From the NCBI GenBank assembly GCA_038320555.1, contig JBBQEJ010000007.1:8210-72209 (forward strand): a stretch of 64,000 bases of DNA, written 5' to 3'. Below, in pieces: positions 42,488-51,084 of this stretch. Below the pieces are notes generated by a model that had not been told where the DNA came from, did no database searches, and saw nothing but the letters and a program-made list of their open reading frames with translations. The DNA comes from JALZOC01 sp038320555 (GTDB taxonomy: Bacteria > Acidobacteriota > Vicinamibacteria > Vicinamibacterales > 2-12-FULL-66-21). The translations under genes were made by a program, and so were the position numbers. Positions within the stretch are counted from its first letter, which is position 1; each line of letters opens with the position of its first letter.

Positions 42488-43792
42488 TTACACGTGCTTC
42501 GGCACGACAAACGGCGCGCGGTAGTCGCGCGTCAGCATCTTGTTGGCTTCCGGATCGTTCACAACCGTCATCGTCTTCGCATCCCAGTTCAGCGTGCGGC
42601 CAAGCCGGTAGCTGATGTTGGCCAGGTGCATCAGGTTGCACGAGAGCGCGCCTTCCTCGATCTCCGCGGTCAGATCCTGACGCTTGCGGCTGCGGACCGC
42701 GCCGATGAAGTTCGCCCAGTGCTCGTCGCGCTTGGTTGCGGTTGGTCCAGGCGTCTGTTCCTTCCCCAGGAACGAGTAGTACTTGTTGTAGTTGTCGATC
42801 ACCAGGTAGCCCTTGGAACCGTAGAACTGGTTCCCGATCGTGTTGCCGGGCTTTTCGCCGTTGATGCCCGCCTCGTGCGGGGAGATCCAATGGCGCACCT
42901 CGAAGGTCATCATCTTCTTCTTGCCGTCCACATCAAACTCGTACGAGGCGCTGATAGTGTTCGGCGTCTCCTGATCGTCGTCGAACATGAACTTCCCGCC
43001 GATTGCGCTGACCTTGGTAGGGTGCGTGACGCCGAGCCCCCAGCGCGCGATATCGACTTCGTGAATCCCCTGATTGCCGAGGTCGCCGTTACCGGTATCC
43101 CAGAACCAATGCCAGTTGTAGTGGAAGCGGTTCGTCGTGAAGTCGCGCTTGGGAGCGGGTCCGGTCCATAGATCGTAGTCGACGCCGGCCGGCACGGCGG
43201 AGACCGGCGTCTTGCCGATCGTGTCGCGCCACTTGTAGCACAGGCCGCGCGCCATATAGATTTCGCCGAACTCGCCGTCCTTCATCTTCTGAACCGCCTC
43301 CTGAAGCGCGGGTGAGGACCGGCTCTGGCTGCCCTGCTGGACGATGCGGTCGTACTTGCGGGCAGCGGCGACGATCTGCTGCGACTCGAACACGTTGTGC
43401 GAGCACGGTTTCTCGACGTACACGTCCTTGCCCGCCTGAACCGCCCAGATCGTCTGCAGCGTGTGCCAGTGGTTGGGCGACGCAATCGAGATCGCATCGA
43501 TGTCCTTGTCCTCCAGCATCTTGCGCACGTCGACATAAGTCGCCGGTTTCTTCGCGCTCCTGGTCGCGAGGCCCTTCAGCTTGTCAGCGATATGCGACTC
43601 GTCAACATCGCACAGCGCCGCGATCTCGACGTTCGGCATGCTCGACCAGGCACTGACGTGGCTGGAGCCGCGGCCGCCGCACCCGACCACTCCGACGCGC
43701 ACCGTGTCGTTGGGGCTTGCCAGTCCGTGGACGGCAGCGCCGGCGGTGACTACGGCGGTGCTCATGATGAAATGTCTTCGGTTCATCGTCAT
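42488..43792 (-). CDS. Exported Gfo/Idh/MocA-family oxidoreductase
   Basis: A 434-aa protein starting at ATG 43792 with GGAG 5 bp upstream. Its twin-arginine start is MTMNRRHFIMSTAV. The Rossmann fold begins VRVGVVGCGGRGSSHVSAW; VYVEKPCSH carries the EKP motif; the C-terminal domain contains WHWFWDTGNGDLGNQGIHE as in the gene at 30895-32361. The two proteins are clearly paralogues. Expected activity: NAD(P)-linked oxidation or reduction of a sugar or cyclitol in the periplasm. Confidence 0.9.
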   Translation of the reverse strand: MTMNRRHFIMSTAVVTAGAAVHGLASPNDTVRVGVVGCGGRGSSHVSAWSSMPNVEIAALCDVDESHIADKLKGLATRSAKKPATYVDVRKMLEDKDIDAISIASPNHWHTLQTIWAVQAGKDVYVEKPCSHNVFESQQIVAAARKYDRIVQQGSQSRSSPALQEAVQKMKDGEFGEIYMARGLCYKWRDTIGKTPVSAVPAGVDYDLWTGPAPKRDFTTNRFHYNWHWFWDTGNGDLGNQGIHEVDIARWGLGVTHPTKVSAIGGKFMFDDDQETPNTISASYEFDVDGKKKMMTFEVRHWISPHEAGINGEKPGNTIGNQFYGSKGYLVIDNYNKYYSFLGKEQTPGPTATKRDEHWANFIGAVRSRKRQDLTAEIEEGALSCNLMHLANISYRLGRTLNWDAKTMTVVNDPEANKMLTRDYRAPFVVPKHV

Positions 43793-43980
43793 AGTTGCTC
43801 CTGCTGTCGTTCTGACCGACGGATTGCCGGACGACGGTGCTGTGCGATTGATGTGCGATTCGGAACAGAGCTCACCAGTGTGCACTGGGTCTCCATGATC
43901 ACGGCCGGCCGGGAGAATATCATGCCGGCTAGAGTTTGCGCGCATGGGCTACCTATGGGTGGGGTATGATCCGGTAATTT

Positions 43981-44145
43981 CCAGTTTCCAGTAACCAGTT
44001 TCCAGTAGCCAGTTTTCACTAACCAGTTTTCACTAACCAGTTTTCACTAACCAGTCTCAGTAACCAGCCCTTGCCACAGTCGCCCGTTCTCGAGGTCAAC
44101 ATACTGGAAACTGGAAACTGGAGACTGGATACTGGGGACTGGCGA
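43981..44145. repeat. Heptad repeat element with two complementary arms
   Basis: Left arm: eleven 7-bp units from 43981 (CCAGTTT, CCAGTAA, CCAGTTT, CCAGTAG, CCAGTTT, then TCACTAA/CCAGTTT alternating three times, ending CCAGTCT). Right arm: six units from 44104 (CTGGAAA x2, CTGGAGA, CTGGATA, CTGGGGA, CTGGCGA). The arms are complementary, with about 45 bp of non-repeat sequence as loop. It fills most of the gap between two divergent oxidoreductase genes and ends 19 bp before the ATG at 44165. Confidence 0.9.
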
Positions 44146-44164
44146 CTTCCATTCGAGGTTTTTC

Positions 44165-45274
44165 ATGCGCGTTTGGCTTTGCGTGCTGGCAATCGCCGGC
44201 CTTCTCGGCGCGCTCGTTCCCGCGCAGGCGCAGGAACCGGCGCAGCCGCCGCTCCGGCTCGCAATCGCGGGCCTCGTGCACGGACACGTCAGCGGCTTTC
44301 TTCGCGGTGCGCAGGGACGTCGCGATGTCGAGATCGTCGGCATCTTCGATCCTGATGCGGCGCTGCTCCGCCAGTACGGCGAACGCTACAAGGTTCCAGA
44401 GACGGCGCAGTTCACGGATCTTGTCGCGATGCTCGACCGCACGAAGCCCGAAGCTGTCGCGTCATTCACCAACACCTACGATCATCCCGCCGTCGTCGAG
44501 GCCGCGGCCGCGCGCCACATCCACGTGATGATGGAAAAGCCGCTTGCAGTCAGCAAGGCCGACGGGCAGCGGATCAAACGCGCCGCCGACCGCGGCGGTG
44601 TCGAGGTGTTTGTCAACTACGAGACGACGTGGTATCCGAGCCACGGGGCGATCTGGGCGCTGATGAAGGAGAAGAAGGCGGCGGGGGAGATCCGAAAGAT
44701 GGCCGCAATGGATGGCCACCAGGGTCCGAAAGCCATCAATGTCCAGCCGGAGTTTTTTGCGTGGCTCTCCGATCCCGTCAAGAACGGCGGGGGCGCGCTC
44801 TACGACTTCGGTTGCTACGGCGCGAACCTGATGACGTGGCTGATGGACAATCAGCGTCCGCTTGCGGTGACCGCCATCACGCAGCATTTCCAGCCCGCTG
44901 TCTATCCGCGGGTGGACGATGAAGCGACGATAGTGGTGGAGTACCCCAAGGCGCAGGGGATCATTCAGGCGTCGTGGAACTGGCCGGCGAATCGCAAGGA
45001 CCTGGAAGTGTACGGGGAACGAGGATTTACAATCGCAGCCGGCGGCAACAGCCTGCGCGTCGCGCTGCCGAACGAACCGGATCACGTCGTGACGCCCGAT
45101 GCGCGCGCGCCGGACGAACACGATTCGATTGCGCACCTGCTCGCAGTGGCTCGTGGCACACGCAAACCGAACGCGCTGTCGTCGCTCGAGAACAACCTGA
45201 TCGTGACGGAAATACTCGAGGCCGCGCGGGAATCATCGCGCACGCACCAGCGCGTTCCGCTGGCCCCTCGATAG
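44165..45274 (+). CDS. Exported Gfo/Idh/MocA-family oxidoreductase, distant paralogue
   Basis: A 369-aa protein with a Sec-type signal (residues 1-23), then PLRLAIAGLVHGHVSGFLR (degenerate nucleotide-binding start), HIHVMMEKPLAVSKADGQRI (EKP motif) and GGGALYDFGCYGANLMTWLM. It lacks the twin-arginine signal of the other two paralogues, which suggests that it does not carry cofactor in folded form across the membrane, or is a substrate-binding variant. GAGG at 44155-44158 precedes the ATG. Confidence 0.85.
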   Translation: MRVWLCVLAIAGLLGALVPAQAQEPAQPPLRLAIAGLVHGHVSGFLRGAQGRRDVEIVGIFDPDAALLRQYGERYKVPETAQFTDLVAMLDRTKPEAVASFTNTYDHPAVVEAAAARHIHVMMEKPLAVSKADGQRIKRAADRGGVEVFVNYETTWYPSHGAIWALMKEKKAAGEIRKMAAMDGHQGPKAINVQPEFFAWLSDPVKNGGGALYDFGCYGANLMTWLMDNQRPLAVTAITQHFQPAVYPRVDDEATIVVEYPKAQGIIQASWNWPANRKDLEVYGERGFTIAAGGNSLRVALPNEPDHVVTPDARAPDEHDSIAHLLAVARGTRKPNALSSLENNLIVTEILEAARESSRTHQRVPLAPR

Positions 45275-45282
45275 GTAGGTAT

Positions 45283-45438
45283 CTAGCGGGCGAACAGGAC
45301 GGTGAGGACTGCGAGATAGCTCGCGGCGAAGTAGCTGCCGACGATCAGCGCCCGACCCGAGCCGGACAAACGACGCCACGCCGCCGACGGGTGCACGCAA
45401 CAGGCGAGTGTTCGACCGATGACGATATCAGGGGTCAT
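45283..45438 (-). CDS. Small single-pass membrane protein, unknown
   Basis: A 51-aa protein from ATG 45438 (MTPDIVIGRTL...). It has a cysteine pair (ACCVHP), a basic stretch AAWRRLSGSGR and a C-terminal membrane helix GSYFAASYLAVLTVLF. The order and the SGR-loop look like a short conserved family, but I cannot name it. An open frame extends upstream to 45531 without supporting signals. Confidence 0.45.
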   Translation of the reverse strand: MTPDIVIGRTLACCVHPSAAWRRLSGSGRALIVGSYFAASYLAVLTVLFAR

Positions 45439-45531
45439 GCGGGCGAAAGAGCAAAACCAATTCCACCAGGCTCCCGCATCGATTCTCGAAAGAAACCGCG
45501 CGCACCCGCCCGCAGGAGTCCTTGATTCCAC

Positions 45532-45826
45532 GAACTTAGTCGCGTTCGCGACAGACTTCCAATTTCCACAGTGAGGTCCTGACGCCTCGCGTATTCAGGC
45601 AGCCCTTCAGGAGCCGCAGACTCGTTCCGATACAGTAACTGCAGGTTGCCGGGAGGGCAGTCTCATTACGGCACGTCGGCTGCAGACTCAACGGAAGCCG
45701 ACAAAACATAAGGAATTTTGACGAAATCGGCCGCAGGCAGTACCACTTTTGTAAGCGAGTGTCTCATTTGGGGACTGGATTTCGCGGATCTCCGCGAGCC
45801 GGCGTGTTAACCCTCCAGGAGGCCGT
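45532..45826. other. Gene-free leader of the FecR operon
   Basis: About 295 bp without a credible gene. A possible promoter TTGACG (45718-45723) with a weak -10 TACCAC (45741-45746, 17-bp spacing) points at the FecR gene. CCTCCAGGAGG just before the ATG contains the ribosome-binding site inside a small palindrome. Nothing else is recognised. Confidence 0.4.
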
Positions 45827-46282
45827 ATGACCCGTCTTTTTCGATGTTCGGTCTCGGTCCTCGCGCTGATGCTCGTGTCCGCCGTGCCGGCGCGGGCGCA
45901 ACAGTCGTCTGCCGCTGGACGGGTCAAGACCGTGTCTGGCTCGGCTTTCATCGTCCGCGGCGGCGCGGTGATCCCGGCGCAGCCTGGTCAGGTGGTCTTT
46001 CAGGCTGACGCACTTCGGACGGGCGCCGATGGAACCATTGGGGTGACGTTGAAGGACGACACGCGCCTTGCGCTCGGGCCTGGGAGCGAAGTGCGTCTCG
46101 AGCGCTTCGCGTATGCGCCCGGTACCGCGGGTCTCGGCATGGTGCTCAAGTTTGTCCGCGGCGTGACGGCCTATGTGTCCGGACGGATGGCCAAGCTCGC
46201 GCCCGATTCCATCCGTCTCGAAACACCGTCTGCGATCGTCGGTGTCCGGGGCACGAACCTGGTGATTCGCGTCCAGCCGTGA
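45827..46282 (+). CDS. FecR-domain secreted protein
   Basis: A 151-aa periplasmic protein: signal peptide 1-24, then a FecR domain (GRVKTVSGSAFIVRGGA, DALRTGADGTIGVTLKDDTR, LGPGSEVRLERF, RLETPSAIVGVRGTNLVI). In Acidobacteria such proteins are usually encoded with CHASE2 signalling proteins. The stop codon overlaps the GTG start of the OmpA-family gene (GTGA), so the two are co-translated. Confidence 0.88.
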   Translation: MTRLFRCSVSVLALMLVSAVPARAQQSSAAGRVKTVSGSAFIVRGGAVIPAQPGQVVFQADALRTGADGTIGVTLKDDTRLALGPGSEVRLERFAYAPGTAGLGMVLKFVRGVTAYVSGRMAKLAPDSIRLETPSAIVGVRGTNLVIRVQP

Positions 46283-46923
46283 CCACGCGCACTGCAGCAG
46301 TCGCTATCCTTCTGGCGTGCACCGGAGCGCTGGGGGTGGCGTGCGGCCCGAAACGCGTTGCCTCGTCGCCCGGCCGAACGACGACGGAAACGCTGGTCGT
46401 CCTGCTGCAGGACCCTGACACGCGTGCCACCGGGCGCGCCAGCCTGTTCAATCCCTCCGGATCCGCCGACCTCGAGACCGCACGCGATTCGGCGATTGCG
46501 ACGCCGGCCCACCGGCCGGGGCCGGTCACGAAAATGAGCGAACAGGAAGTGCAGCGGGTGTTTGGCGCCGTACTCGCCGCGCTGCCGCCCGCACCCGTGC
46601 ACTTCACCCTGTACTTCCGATTCGAGTCCAACGAGCTGACCGAAGAGTCGCGGGCGCTCGTGCCCGAGATTCTGAGGATCGTGAAACAGCGCGCGGTACC
46701 CGAGGTCTCGGTCATCGGGCACACGGACACCATGGGCGCGCCCCGCGCGAACATCGACCTCGGAATGAATCGGGCGACCACCGTTCGCAATCTGCTCGTG
46801 AGCGCCGGCCTCGACGCGTCCACTGTCGACGTGACGTCGCATGGTGAGAGCAATCTGCTGATTCACACGCCCGATGAGACTCCGGAGCCCCGCAACCGCC
46901 GTGTCGAGATCTCGGTGCGGTAG
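46279..46923 (+). CDS. OmpA-family peptidoglycan-binding protein, possible lipoprotein
   Basis: A 214-aa envelope protein from GTG 46279. The hydrophobic start AVAILLACTGALGVACGPKR may be a lipoprotein signal, although the lipobox is not ideal. The C-terminal half is an OmpA-like domain: YFRFESNELTEESRALVPEI, SVIGHTDTMGAPRANIDLGM and the closing NRRVEISVR, which bind peptidoglycan. It lies between the FecR and CHASE2-HD-GYP genes in a tight operon. Confidence 0.88.
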   Translation: MTTRTAAVAILLACTGALGVACGPKRVASSPGRTTTETLVVLLQDPDTRATGRASLFNPSGSADLETARDSAIATPAHRPGPVTKMSEQEVQRVFGAVLAALPPAPVHFTLYFRFESNELTEESRALVPEILRIVKQRAVPEVSVIGHTDTMGAPRANIDLGMNRATTVRNLLVSAGLDASTVDVTSHGESNLLIHTPDETPEPRNRRVEISVR

Positions 46924-46935
46924 CCGGCGAACCGG

Positions 46936-48879
46936 ATGAGATCGCAGCGTGTTCGTGCGGCGCGTCCCGGTCAGGTGTTTCTGTACGGCCTCGCGCCCGT
47001 GCTGATCACGGCGCTGTTGGCGATCTATCGGCCCGCCTTCTTTCCCCGCCTCGACGATACGGTGTACGACACGGTCATGCGATCGGCCCGCACTGCGCCG
47101 CCGGGCAATCACGTGGTCATCGTCGACATAGACGAGCGGAGCCTGACGACGGTCGGCCAATGGCCGTGGCGGCGTGACGCCGTCGGGCGGCTCGTTACGC
47201 GGTTGCGTGACATGGGCGCGTCGACGGTTGCACTCGACATCATCTTCGCGGAACCCGATCGTTTCGAGTCCAGCGGTCCCGGCGATTCCCCCTCGAGTGC
47301 GACTCCGGACGACATCCTGGCCGGGGTGCTTCGCGACGGCCGCGTCGTCCTCGGCTACGCATTCACATTCGATCGGGCGCCACGCGAGCACTCGGTGTGC
47401 GTGCTGCACCCGGTCGGCCTCGCCGTCGTTCATCCTTCTGATGAAACCGGCGGCGCGCCGTACTTTCGGGCCACCGGTGCCGTCTGCAGCCTGCCGATGC
47501 TCGCCACGGCTGCGGGCGCGTCCGGTTTTCTGAACGCGGCTCCCGATCCTGACGGCATTCTCAGACGCGTGCCGCTGGTGGTCGAGCTCGACGGCCGGGT
47601 GTATCCGTCGCTCGCGCTCGCGGCGGTTGCAGCGGTAACCAGCGCGCGCGACATGGCGCTTTACGTTTCGAACGTCAATGCCTCGACGCTGACCATCGAT
47701 CAACGCATCGTGCCGCTCGACGGGAAGGGCAATCTGCTGGCTCGCTATCGCGGCAAGAAGGGAACGTTTCCTCACGTTTCGGCGGCCGATGTGCTCAGCG
47801 GGCAGGTGCCGGAGGGAATCCTGCGCGACAAGATCGTGTTTGTCGGCACCACCGCGCTTGGAACACGCGAGGTCGTGGCGACGCCGCTCGATACGCTGTT
47901 TGCCGGCGTCGAAGTTCAGGCGACCATCGCGGACAACCTGCTCGACCAGAGCTTCATCCGGCGGTCCGCGCTTGGGTCCATTCTCGACAGCCAGCTGGTC
48001 CTCGTGCTTGGTATTGCAATCGCCGTCCTCGTCGCGAGGATCGGTGTTGTGCCGGGCGTCCTCGGAGGCGTCGCTGGACTCACCGTCCTCTGGTGTGGGG
48101 CCGCGTGGCTGCTGTCGACCCGCGGCATTTTCATATCGCCGCTCTTTCCGACGATCGCGGTGATCTCAGCTCTGGCCGTCATGACGTTCGCCAAGTTCAC
48201 GATCGAGCGCCGGCGGGCCGACACCGCAGGCCGTGAGAGAACTGCCGCTCAACGTTTGATGGTCCAGACGCTTCTGTCACTGACCGAAACCAGGGACGCC
48301 GAGACCGGTCGCCACTCGCGCAGAACCCAGCAGTACGCCAGGGTGCTTGCCGAGGAGCTGTCCCATCATCCGGAGTTCCACGACTTTCTCACCCCGGAAC
48401 GTATCGATCTGTTGTCCAGCCTGGCTCCGCTTCACGACATCGGCAAGGTCGGCATTCCCGATCACATCCTCAACAAGCCCGGCGCGCTCACGCCGGAAGA
48501 ACTCGAAGAGATGCGAAAACACCCGGCGCTCGGCCATGACGTCCTCCTCAAGGCAGAGAAGCAGGTGGGCGTCCACGACGACGTCACGCTGGCGATGGCG
48601 AAGGACATCGTTTATACGCATCACGAGCGATGGGACGGGAGCGGCTATCCGCGGGGACTGAGGGGCACGGAGATTCCTATCGCGGGCCGGGTGATGGCGA
48701 TCGTGGACGTGTACGATGCGGTCAGCGCGAGGACCCTCTATCGCCGGACGATGTCGCACGACGACACTGTCAAGTTCATCATCGGAGGCAAGGGAATTCA
48801 TTTCGATCCGGCCGTGGTGGAGGCCTTCGTCAGTGTCGCCGCCGTGATCGAGCAAGTTTCCCGCGACGGCGAGCATTAG
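46936..48879 (+). CDS. CHASE2-sensor HD-GYP phosphodiesterase (c-di-GMP degrading)
   Basis: A 647-aa inner-membrane protein. An N-terminal helix (about 16-33) is followed by a periplasmic CHASE2 domain (NHVVIVDIDERSLTTVGQWP; PVIVDI-type motifs), then three transmembrane helices (about 345-415) and a cytoplasmic HD-GYP domain with LHDIGKVGIP (H500-D501), HHERWDGSGYP (GYP at 570-572). These residues make it a probable c-di-GMP phosphodiesterase controlled from outside. FecR and OmpA partners upstream may feed the signal. CHASE2 is more often joined to adenylate cyclases or kinases in such operons. Confidence 0.92.
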   Translation: MRSQRVRAARPGQVFLYGLAPVLITALLAIYRPAFFPRLDDTVYDTVMRSARTAPPGNHVVIVDIDERSLTTVGQWPWRRDAVGRLVTRLRDMGASTVALDIIFAEPDRFESSGPGDSPSSATPDDILAGVLRDGRVVLGYAFTFDRAPREHSVCVLHPVGLAVVHPSDETGGAPYFRATGAVCSLPMLATAAGASGFLNAAPDPDGILRRVPLVVELDGRVYPSLALAAVAAVTSARDMALYVSNVNASTLTIDQRIVPLDGKGNLLARYRGKKGTFPHVSAADVLSGQVPEGILRDKIVFVGTTALGTREVVATPLDTLFAGVEVQATIADNLLDQSFIRRSALGSILDSQLVLVLGIAIAVLVARIGVVPGVLGGVAGLTVLWCGAAWLLSTRGIFISPLFPTIAVISALAVMTFAKFTIERRRADTAGRERTAAQRLMVQTLLSLTETRDAETGRHSRRTQQYARVLAEELSHHPEFHDFLTPERIDLLSSLAPLHDIGKVGIPDHILNKPGALTPEELEEMRKHPALGHDVLLKAEKQVGVHDDVTLAMAKDIVYTHHERWDGSGYPRGLRGTEIPIAGRVMAIVDVYDAVSARTLYRRTMSHDDTVKFIIGGKGIHFDPAVVEAFVSVAAVIEQVSRDGEH

Positions 48880-48884
48880 AGATA

Positions 48885-48917
48885 AGGGAAAAGGGATAGG
48901 GATAAGGGATAAGGGAT
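48885..48917. repeat. Short GATAAGGG repeat
   Basis: GATAAGGGAAAAGGGATAGG GATAAGGGATAAGGG, 5-7 bp units, directly after the HD-GYP stop and before the convergent SDR stop. Single arm. Confidence 0.5.
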
Positions 48918-48919
48918 TG

Positions 48920-49672
48920 TTAATACGTCGCCCGGCCGCCGCTGATGTCGAATACGGCGCCGGTTGAAAACGAGCAGTCTTCGGACGCGAGCCAGCAAAT
49001 CAGCGCGGCGATTTCCTCGATCTCTACGAACCGACTCATCGGGATGCGCGAGAGCATGTAATCGACATGCTCCTGCTTCATCTGCGCCAGGATCTCGGTG
49101 TTCGCCACCGCCGGCGTGATGCAGTTCGCCAGGATGTTCCGGGTCGCGAGCTCTTTCCCGAGCGACTTCGTGAAACCGATCAAGCCGGCCTTGGATGCGC
49201 TGTAGTGCGACGCATTCGGGTTTCCTTCTTTGCCCGCGATCGACGCAACGTTGACGATGCGGCCGTAGCCGCCGGCGAGCATGTGGGGAATCACCGCGCG
49301 GCACGTCAGAAAGCAGCCGATCAGGTTCACCTCGATGACCCGGCGCCACATATCGGGCTCGAGCTCCCAGGCCACCCCGTTCCCGCCCGTGATCCCCGCG
49401 TTGTTGACGAGGATGTCAATCGTGCCGTGTTTCGCGACGGCACTGGCCGCCGCCGCCTGGACGGACGGGGCGTCGGTGATCTCAACCTGCTCGGCCGAGA
49501 CGGTACCCAGCGCCGCCAGCTCCTGCCGCGCAGATTCCAGCCTCTCGCCATCAACATCCCACAACGACACCACCGCGCCCGAGCGCAAGGCGCGAGTGGC
49601 GGCGGCAAAGCCGATGCCCCTGGCTGCCCCGGTGATCACGGCAACGCGGCCTCTCAGATCCAGTTGATTCAT
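48920..49672 (-). CDS. SDR-family oxidoreductase
   Basis: A 250-aa classical short-chain dehydrogenase. TGAARGIG at 14-21 binds NAD(P), D39/D41 after beta-2 favours NAD, NNAG at 90-93, catalytic S144, Y157 and K161 (YSASK). Ends ...GGRATY. It resembles 3-oxoacyl-ACP reductase / sugar-alcohol dehydrogenase types; the substrate is unknown. No neighbour gives a clear pathway. Confidence 0.92.
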   Translation of the reverse strand: MNQLDLRGRVAVITGAARGIGFAAATRALRSGAVVSLWDVDGERLESARQELAALGTVSAEQVEITDAPSVQAAAASAVAKHGTIDILVNNAGITGGNGVAWELEPDMWRRVIEVNLIGCFLTCRAVIPHMLAGGYGRIVNVASIAGKEGNPNASHYSASKAGLIGFTKSLGKELATRNILANCITPAVANTEILAQMKQEHVDYMLSRIPMSRFVEIEEIAALICWLASEDCSFSTGAVFDISGGRATY

Positions 49673-49845
49673 AAAAACCTTGGCTCAAGCGTGACTCTCC
49701 GGCCCATCCTTGCTGATGAGCCTCGAGGAAGGATATATTTCCAGGGATTCCGTGAGAAGGATAACTGTGCAATACTGAGCCGCAGCAAGACCACCGGCTG
49801 TAGACGCGTCCAATCGCCTCGTTTCGCGTGACGGGAGGTATCACC

Positions 49846-50253
49846 ATGCGGGCTCGTGTCCTGGTCGTGGACGACGACGAAGGTTATCTCGCTGGGATAA
49901 AGGAACTGCTGGAAGAAGCCGGGTACGAAATGCTCGTGGCCAACACCTTTGAGCAGGGCAAGCGAGTATTGCAGGATAATGCGCCAGATCTGATGATTGT
50001 CGACGTGCGGCTCGGTGCGTTCAACGGCCTCCAGCTGATTTCGACCGGGCAGGTCAGGATTCCCGCCGTCGTCGTGACTGGCTTCGATGACCCGGTCCTG
50101 CGCGCGGACGCCCAGACCTTCGGGGCCAGCTACCTCGTCAAACCCGTCTCACCAAGCGCCCTGCTCGCGTTGATTGAAAACAGGCTCGGATCGGTCGGTG
50201 CGACTGCCAGTGGCAGTCAAAGCGATCCCCACGCGGTCCTTCCAGAAGCGTAG
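49846..50253 (+). CDS. Single-domain response regulator (receiver only)
   Basis: A 135-aa receiver protein starting at ATG 49846 with GGGAGG 7 bp upstream. Acidic pocket VVDDDEG at 7-13, phospho-acceptor D53 (IVDVRLG), T78 (VVVTGF) and K99 (LVKPVS). There is no output domain, and the last ~15 residues are a disordered tail. No sensor kinase is adjacent. Confidence 0.88.
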   Translation: MRARVLVVDDDEGYLAGIKELLEEAGYEMLVANTFEQGKRVLQDNAPDLMIVDVRLGAFNGLQLISTGQVRIPAVVVTGFDDPVLRADAQTFGASYLVKPVSPSALLALIENRLGSVGATASGSQSDPHAVLPEA

Positions 50254-50449
50254 TCCTCCGAGCGCGCCCGCCTCTTGCACGCGGCGACCCGCCGCCGCTC
50301 CGGCTACTTGAGACTATAAAGCCCAGGCAGGTTGACCTGCAGCCAAATGCAAGCGGAGATCCGACTTTACGAGGTGCGAGACCAGCGAGCTTGATGTCTG
50401 ACGGCTCGCAGGATGATACGGCTGTCACGCAGCGCGGGAGGACATGGTC

Positions 50450-50741
50450 ATGACTCGAACATTGATGGTCGCTGCCGGAGTCCTCGTGTGGGTCTCGGTC
50501 GCTCATGCTGCCGAGAAGACAGTCTCGGCACGAACGACAATTTCTTTCCACTGCAGCCGGTTCGCGCTCGCGCGACGCGCTGAACGAGCAGGGCTTCAAT
50601 GCCGAGTTGACGGAAATCAACGGCCACACACACGACTATTACGGCAGCTCGTCGGCGATCAACAAGAGTGTGTGGGCGTTCCTGAAAGACAAACACCTCG
50701 AACGTGATCCGCAATACCAGGACTACGCGATTCCGCGCTGA
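50450..50741 (+). pseudogene. Relic of a secreted alpha/beta-hydrolase, ends only
   Basis: An ATG at 50450 with GGGAGG 8 bp upstream begins a good signal peptide (MTRTLMVAAGVLVWVSVAHA), but after about 25 codons the frame is lost. The same DNA in a second frame reads LGTNDNFFPLQPV, and in a third ALNEQGFNAELTEINGHTHD then YYGSSSAINKSVWAFL, which is the C-terminal part (with the catalytic-type histidine) of a PHB-depolymerase/esterase-like protein. The middle of the gene, including the nucleophile region, is missing, so this is a deletion relic with two frameshifts. Confidence 0.7.
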
Positions 50742-50757
50742 GTCGATCGACAAAAGG

Positions 50758-50961
50758 ATGGCAGCACACGTGAAAAGCGCCGACTTCACAACGATTCGGA
50801 TGGAGCTCGCCGGCCTGCGCAAGCGGGCCCTTGACATGCAGGACGGCGCGACGAAGGGCGTTGAGATTTCGGACTCCGCCCGCTACATGGTGTACGCGAT
50901 CGACCGTCTCAGGATGCTGATAGACGAGGCGGAACGGAAGACCGCGCCGGGAACGAAGTAG
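50758..50961 (+). CDS. Small helical protein, unknown
   Basis: A 67-aa protein starting at ATG 50758, with AAAAGG just upstream. It is highly charged and predicted helical (IRMELAGLRKRALDMQDGAT; YMVYAIDRLRMLIDEAERKT). No family recognised; small size and position behind a pseudogene lower confidence. Confidence 0.5.
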   Translation: MAAHVKSADFTTIRMELAGLRKRALDMQDGATKGVEISDSARYMVYAIDRLRMLIDEAERKTAPGTK

Positions 50962-50965
50962 CGGG

Positions 50966-51014
50966 CCTTTCCGCCTGAAGGCGACTTGTCCTTCCGCGTT
51001 TAGGCGGTAGGGCA
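50966..51014. repeat. Two-unit extragenic repeat, TTCCGCC type (second copy)
   Basis: TTCCGCCT GA AGGCG (50969-50983) followed by CCTTCCGCGTTTAGGCGG (50990-51007), the same order as at 32451-32511. Confidence 0.65.
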
Positions 51015-51084
51015 GTCTGCGGCGCCCGCGCATTTCCGCGCTGTCATCGGCTGTTCATCCACGGCCCGTCAGAATCAGCGATCG

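Noticed and set aside
42243..42890. Minus-strand open frame of 215 codons over the end of the oxidoreductase gene
   Set aside because: Shadow frame of the 42488-43792 gene extended through a GC-rich repeat region.
43981..44057. Possible CRISPR array
   Set aside because: The units are 7 bp and contiguous with no unique spacers, and no cas gene is present.
50331..50344. LexA-like or similar operator at GCAGGTTGACCTGC
   Set aside because: A short imperfect palindrome far from a good gene start (the next frame is a pseudogene); could be chance in GC-rich DNA.
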